From contig JADGOY010000003.1 in assembly GCA_017882715.1 (NCBI GenBank), positions 1-64,000 of the forward strand: a stretch of 64,000 bases of DNA, written 5' to 3'. Position 1 is the stretch's first letter. Each line of letters starts with the position of its first letter. Below, one piece after another: positions 61,201 to 64,000 of the stretch. This DNA is from Nakamurella sp. GTDB taxonomy: Bacteria; Actinomycetota; Actinomycetes; Mycobacteriales; Nakamurellaceae. The translations under genes were made by a program, and so were the position numbers. The notes beneath the pieces were generated by a model. It was not told where the DNA came from. It made no database searches and worked only from the letters and a program-made list of their open reading frames with translations.

Positions 61201-63746
61201 CGGAACACGCCGACCTCGCCTCTGCGCTGACCGCCGCCAACGCGGTCGCCGGTCAGCTCGCCGATCCGGCGAACGTGGTGACGGACCTGTACCTGTCCTG
61301 GCCGGATGCGCCGGCCGACGCCGAGCGCGTCTCCGCGGAACTGAAGGACGCCCTCGAGGGCTATCCCGTGTTGGCCGGTGGCCGGCGGGTGACGGTGACC
61401 GTCTGCCAGGGCAGCGAACGGGTCCAGCAGTTCACCTTCCGGCAGTCCGGCAGCGGGCTCGCCGAGGAGCTGGTCATTCGCGGAATGCACCCGCTGACCG
61501 GCCAACGGCTGGATCTGTGGCGGCTGAAGAACTTCAACGGCACCCGCATGCCCGCACCCGAGGGCATCTACGTGTTCCACCTGGTGGCACCCAACAATCC
61601 CGCGGACGAGCGGCTCGTGGCGTTGGCCGAGGTCCGCGATGTCACCCCGCAGCGCGACGCGGACGGGAAGGTGACCTCGTTCCCGGTCGCCGAGCGGGTG
61701 CTCGCGTCCTGCCTGGAGAGCATCCGGCGGGCGCAGTCCTCGGGGAAGAGCAGCCAGCGGCTGGACAACAACCGGGTCTTCCTGCACGTCTGGCCGACGA
61801 TCGAGGTGCCGCTGGCCGATCTCGCCGGCCTCGCGCAGCTGAGCTCGCCGCTGACGCTGGGCACCGGGCTGAACGAGATCATGGTGCTGGCCCGGCTACG
61901 GGAGGAACCGGACAAGCCGCTGCGTGACGTGGCCATCCGGTTCGCCTACCAGGCCGGCGCCGGGGTGTCGGTCAGCGTCTCCGACCCGCCGACCGAACCC
62001 CTGGCGCCGCTGGATGGCTACACCCAGAAGGTGCAGCGCTCCGCGGCCCGCGGGACGGCCTATCCCTACGAGCTGGTGCCGCTGCTCATCGGCCCCGACG
62101 GCAGATTCACCGAGTACGACTTCGACTCGGGCGGTGCCTTCGTGCCGGTTGATCGCGCTCCTGGCCAGAACACCGCCGGAGTGGTGGCCGGTCTGGTCAC
62201 CACCCCCACGGCCAGGTACCCGGAGGGCATCACCCGGGTGGCGCTGTTCGGCGATCCGACCAAGGCGTTGGGCACCGTCGCGGTCCGCGAATGCGCGATC
62301 GTGGTGGCCGCCATCGACCTGGCCGAGGAGAAGGGCATCCCGGTGGAGTGGTTCACCCTCTCCTCGGGTGCCAAGATCTCCATGGACAGCGGCACCGAGA
62401 ACATGGACGGTGTCGCGCGGGCGCTGCGGCGGCTGATCACCTTCACCCAGGGCGGCGGCGAGGTCAACATCATCGTCGCCGGGATCAACGTGGGTGCGCA
62501 GCCGTACTGGAACGCAGAGGCGACGATGCTGCAGCACACCAGGGGCATCCTGATCATGACGCCGGACAGCGCCATGGTGCTGACCGGGAAGATGTCGCTG
62601 GACTACTCCGGCGGCGTGTCGGCGGAGGACAACTTCGGCATCGGCGGCTACGACCGGGTGATGGGGCCCAACGGCGAGGCCCAGTACTGGGCGCCGAACC
62701 TGAGCGCCGCCTGCGAGATCCTGTTCGCTCATTACGATCACGCGTACGCGGCGCCGGGGGAGCGGTTCCCGAGGCGGGCCGAGACTTCCGACGCGCTGGA
62801 CCGCGATGTGCGCAGCTTCCCGCACGTGCACCCGGACAGCCCGTTCACCACCGTCGGCGAGATCTTCTCCGAGGAGACGAACAAGGACCGCAAGAAGCCG
62901 TTCGACATCCGGACGGTGATCAACGCGGTGGCCGACCAGGACCACGCCACACTGGAACGCTGGGCGGGCATGGCCGACGCGGACACCTCGGTGGTCGTCG
63001 ACGCGCATCTGGGCGGCTACCCGGTCGTCATCGTCGGCATCGAATCCCGGCCGATCCCGCGCCGCGGATTCCTGCCCGCGGACGGCCCGGATCAGTTCAC
63101 CTCGGGCACGCTGTTCCCGGCGTCGTCGAAGAAGACCGCGCGGGCGATCAACGCGGCCAGTGGCAGCCGCCCGCTGGTGGTGCTGGCCAACCTGTCCGGG
63201 TTCGACGGCTCGCCCGAGTCACTGCGCAACATCCAGCTCGAGTACGGCGCCGAGATCGGCCGTGCCATCGTCAATTTCGACGGCCCGATCGTCTTCTGCG
63301 TGGTGTCCCGCTACCACGGCGGCGCCTTCGTGGTGTTCTCCGGTGCGTTGAACGACAACATGGAGGTGGTCGCCGTCGAGGGTTCGTTCGCCTCGGTGAT
63401 CGGTGGCGCGCCGGCGGCGGCGGTGGTGTTCACGCGCGATGTGAATACCAGGGTGGCCAACGACCAGCGTTTGAAGGAGCTGGAGTCGACGATCGCGGGT
63501 GAGACCGACGAGGCCGAGCGCAGTCAGCTGCGAGTCCAGTTCGCCGATCTGCGCGCGACCGTGCGGTCGGAGAAACTCGGTGAGGTGGCTGCGGAATTCG
63601 AGCAGATCCACAACATCGAGCGCGCTCGGGAGGTCGGGTCGGTGCACACCATCGTGCCCGCGGCGCAGTTGCGGCCGTACCTGATCTCGGCCATCGAGCG
63701 GGGCATGGCCCGTACCGGCGGGCGGGCGGTGGGTGCGGGCGGCTGA
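58242..63746 (+). CDS. Single-chain acyl-CoA carboxylase (BC - BCCP - central region - CT)
   Basis: BC ATP-grasp ILKARSGGGGRGIRMV and EVNTRLQVEHPITE; biotin motif ILESMKMETPVKAP; CT domain VNIIVAGINVGAQPYWNAEATMLQH..GALNDNMEVVAVEGSFASVIGGAPAAAVVFTRDV. RBS AAGGAG before ATG 58242. Confidence 0.93.
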   Translation: MFSRIAVINRGEPAVRLIRAVRELNSEYGYGIKVIALHTEVERGALFVRSADETVKLRDKGDLGSPYLDHAELERALRVSGADAAWVGWGFVAEDPAFAELCARIAVTFIGPPPEAMRRLGDKVQAKYLAEATGVPVAPWSRGPVEDMASALEHAKDIGYPMILKARSGGGGRGIRMVFDPSELAEAIERTQSEAQKAFNDPVIFMEKLVQGGRHIEVQVIADNYGNAWAPGVRDCSIQRRNQKLIEESSSPALTDQQDADLRKGAIALVKEAGYRGAGTVEFLYQPEEKLFAFLEVNTRLQVEHPITEASTGLDLVKLQILVADGHRLEGDPPPRFGHAIEARLNAEDADNGFAPAPGTVQLLTLPTGPGIRVDTGIATGDAISPDYDSMVAKIIAWGRDRPEAMARLRVALRETTVVVKGGTTTKSFLLELLDHPEVINGTADTGWLDRAGLTDEPRVAAHADAALLYVAADVYESEEALERDAFLRSARGGRPRANHAVGREVELGYQGQTYTLNVAQISPRRYRIEVADQVVEVDLERLSQFESRLTIGDRRHHIVAIEGAGGHLVEVDSVSHRVTRDEGGMVRSPAPAVVVAVRAAAGTDVEAGDTIVILESMKMETPVKAPYAGRVREILVGVNSQIDAGGALLRLDKLEEEGAASTTPTVEFSADAVEPGDARAQILADVGTLRALVMGFDVSTGRARAALADVERLAGTLPVDDDELLHAGIGVLGTFADLCELSRNRPAGEDESDERVHSPREYFHSYLHSLDVEREGLPEAFRTRLLRVLRHYGVTDLEPTPALEEAVHRVFLAQERVGDQIPVVAAWLERWRSAGAALTGKVREEVGDVVERLVVATRTRYPVIGDLARSIRYEVFERPVIEAAREGVYTGVRENLKRLAANPDGSDHAQRIDALVASPEPLIRLLAEQLSTGGTGIGPMLEAMTRRYYKVRALEAVRTFRQDGRPYVTGDYELSGQRLHLVATAAEHADLASALTAANAVAGQLADPANVVTDLYLSWPDAPADAERVSAELKDALEGYPVLAGGRRVTVTVCQGSERVQQFTFRQSGSGLAEELVIRGMHPLTGQRLDLWRLKNFNGTRMPAPEGIYVFHLVAPNNPADERLVALAEVRDVTPQRDADGKVTSFPVAERVLASCLESIRRAQSSGKSSQRLDNNRVFLHVWPTIEVPLADLAGLAQLSSPLTLGTGLNEIMVLARLREEPDKPLRDVAIRFAYQAGAGVSVSVSDPPTEPLAPLDGYTQKVQRSAARGTAYPYELVPLLIGPDGRFTEYDFDSGGAFVPVDRAPGQNTAGVVAGLVTTPTARYPEGITRVALFGDPTKALGTVAVRECAIVVAAIDLAEEKGIPVEWFTLSSGAKISMDSGTENMDGVARALRRLITFTQGGGEVNIIVAGINVGAQPYWNAEATMLQHTRGILIMTPDSAMVLTGKMSLDYSGGVSAEDNFGIGGYDRVMGPNGEAQYWAPNLSAACEILFAHYDHAYAAPGERFPRRAETSDALDRDVRSFPHVHPDSPFTTVGEIFSEETNKDRKKPFDIRTVINAVADQDHATLERWAGMADADTSVVVDAHLGGYPVVIVGIESRPIPRRGFLPADGPDQFTSGTLFPASSKKTARAINAASGSRPLVVLANLSGFDGSPESLRNIQLEYGAEIGRAIVNFDGPIVFCVVSRYHGGAFVVFSGALNDNMEVVAVEGSFASVIGGAPAAAVVFTRDVNTRVANDQRLKELESTIAGETDEAERSQLRVQFADLRATVRSEKLGEVAAEFEQIHNIERAREVGSVHTIVPAAQLRPYLISAIERGMARTGGRAVGAGG

Positions 63747-63860
63747 ATCGGGGGTAAGACGGTGCAGACGGGTAGGTTGATGTCCTGCCCGTCTGACGGA
63801 GATGTCAGATGCCGACTGGTCGAGCGCCCATCTGCGGTGAACCGGTGACCATCAGCCGGT

Positions 63861-64000
63861 TCACGCCGTCGGGCCGGACTCTTCCTGGACGTCCAGCACG
63901 ACCTCGTTGCGCCGCAGGAACCACGGCTTGAACGGCGGGTCGAACCGGGCGAAGCGCGGCGATCCGACCGGCCGCAGCCCCTCCGCGAGCACCGCCTGCT
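63861..64000 (-). CDS. SOUL family heme-binding protein, C-terminal part (5' end beyond window)
   Basis: Reverse-strand translation ..PRFARFDPPFKPWFLRRNEVVLDVQEESGPTA-stop resembles the SOUL C-terminus. Confidence 0.6.
   Translation of the reverse strand, partial: QAVLAEGLRPVGSPRFARFDPPFKPWFLRRNEVVLDVQEESGPTA

Noticed and set aside
59394-61787. 797-aa antisense ORF over the acyl-CoA carboxylase gene
   Set aside because: Shadow ORF (His/Arg/Gly/Pro-rich) antisense to a clearly coding multidomain enzyme; similar cases at 2758-4389, 4958-6532, 37712-39484 and 49027-50970.

Overview
The window is about 64 kb of high-GC actinobacterial chromosome, probably a Nakamurella/Frankineae-like lineage (inferred from gene content and order). 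It is mostly conserved housekeeping DNA. In order it carries: the F1Fo ATP synthase operon (atpBEFHAGDC); DUF2550; PduO-type cobalamin adenosyltransferase; murA; nucS; DUF3107; a TetR regulator; a LigD-polymerase-like protein that appears to have lost its catalytic residues; a DUF1023 hydrolase with an ESX-type small partner; DUF3152; moeZ; a TIGR02569 protein; a DUF4192 protein; an alkyltransferase-like protein; the adnA-adnB helicase-nuclease pair; folP2, a DivIVA-domain protein, an SRPBCC protein and tag; DUF3117; the divergent glgA/glgC pair; sigE-rseA-htrA-tatB; mrp; corA; a PHP phosphoesterase; a PQQ-like propeller; a DEAD-box helicase; and a ferritin-like protein. An accessory-looking three-gene operon follows (asparagine-synthetase-type amidotransferase, S9 peptidase, circularly permuted ATP-grasp ligase). 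It is the best candidate for an undescribed biosynthetic system. The right end carries an FGGY kinase, a fructosamine-kinase-like protein and a single-chain acyl-CoA carboxylase of about 1834 aa. Several decayed loci are visible: a frameshifted alpha/beta hydrolase, a VapC-like toxin remnant beside an intact antitoxin, a DUF222/HNH remnant, and a split lipoprotein containing a frame-shifting 22-bp tandem repeat. There are also short tandem repeats, a duplicated 42-bp intergenic element, and many promoter-like hexamers placed exactly for leaderless translation. No rRNA, tRNA, CRISPR array or intact transposase was recognised. All family calls come from reading motifs in the translations; no database search was run.
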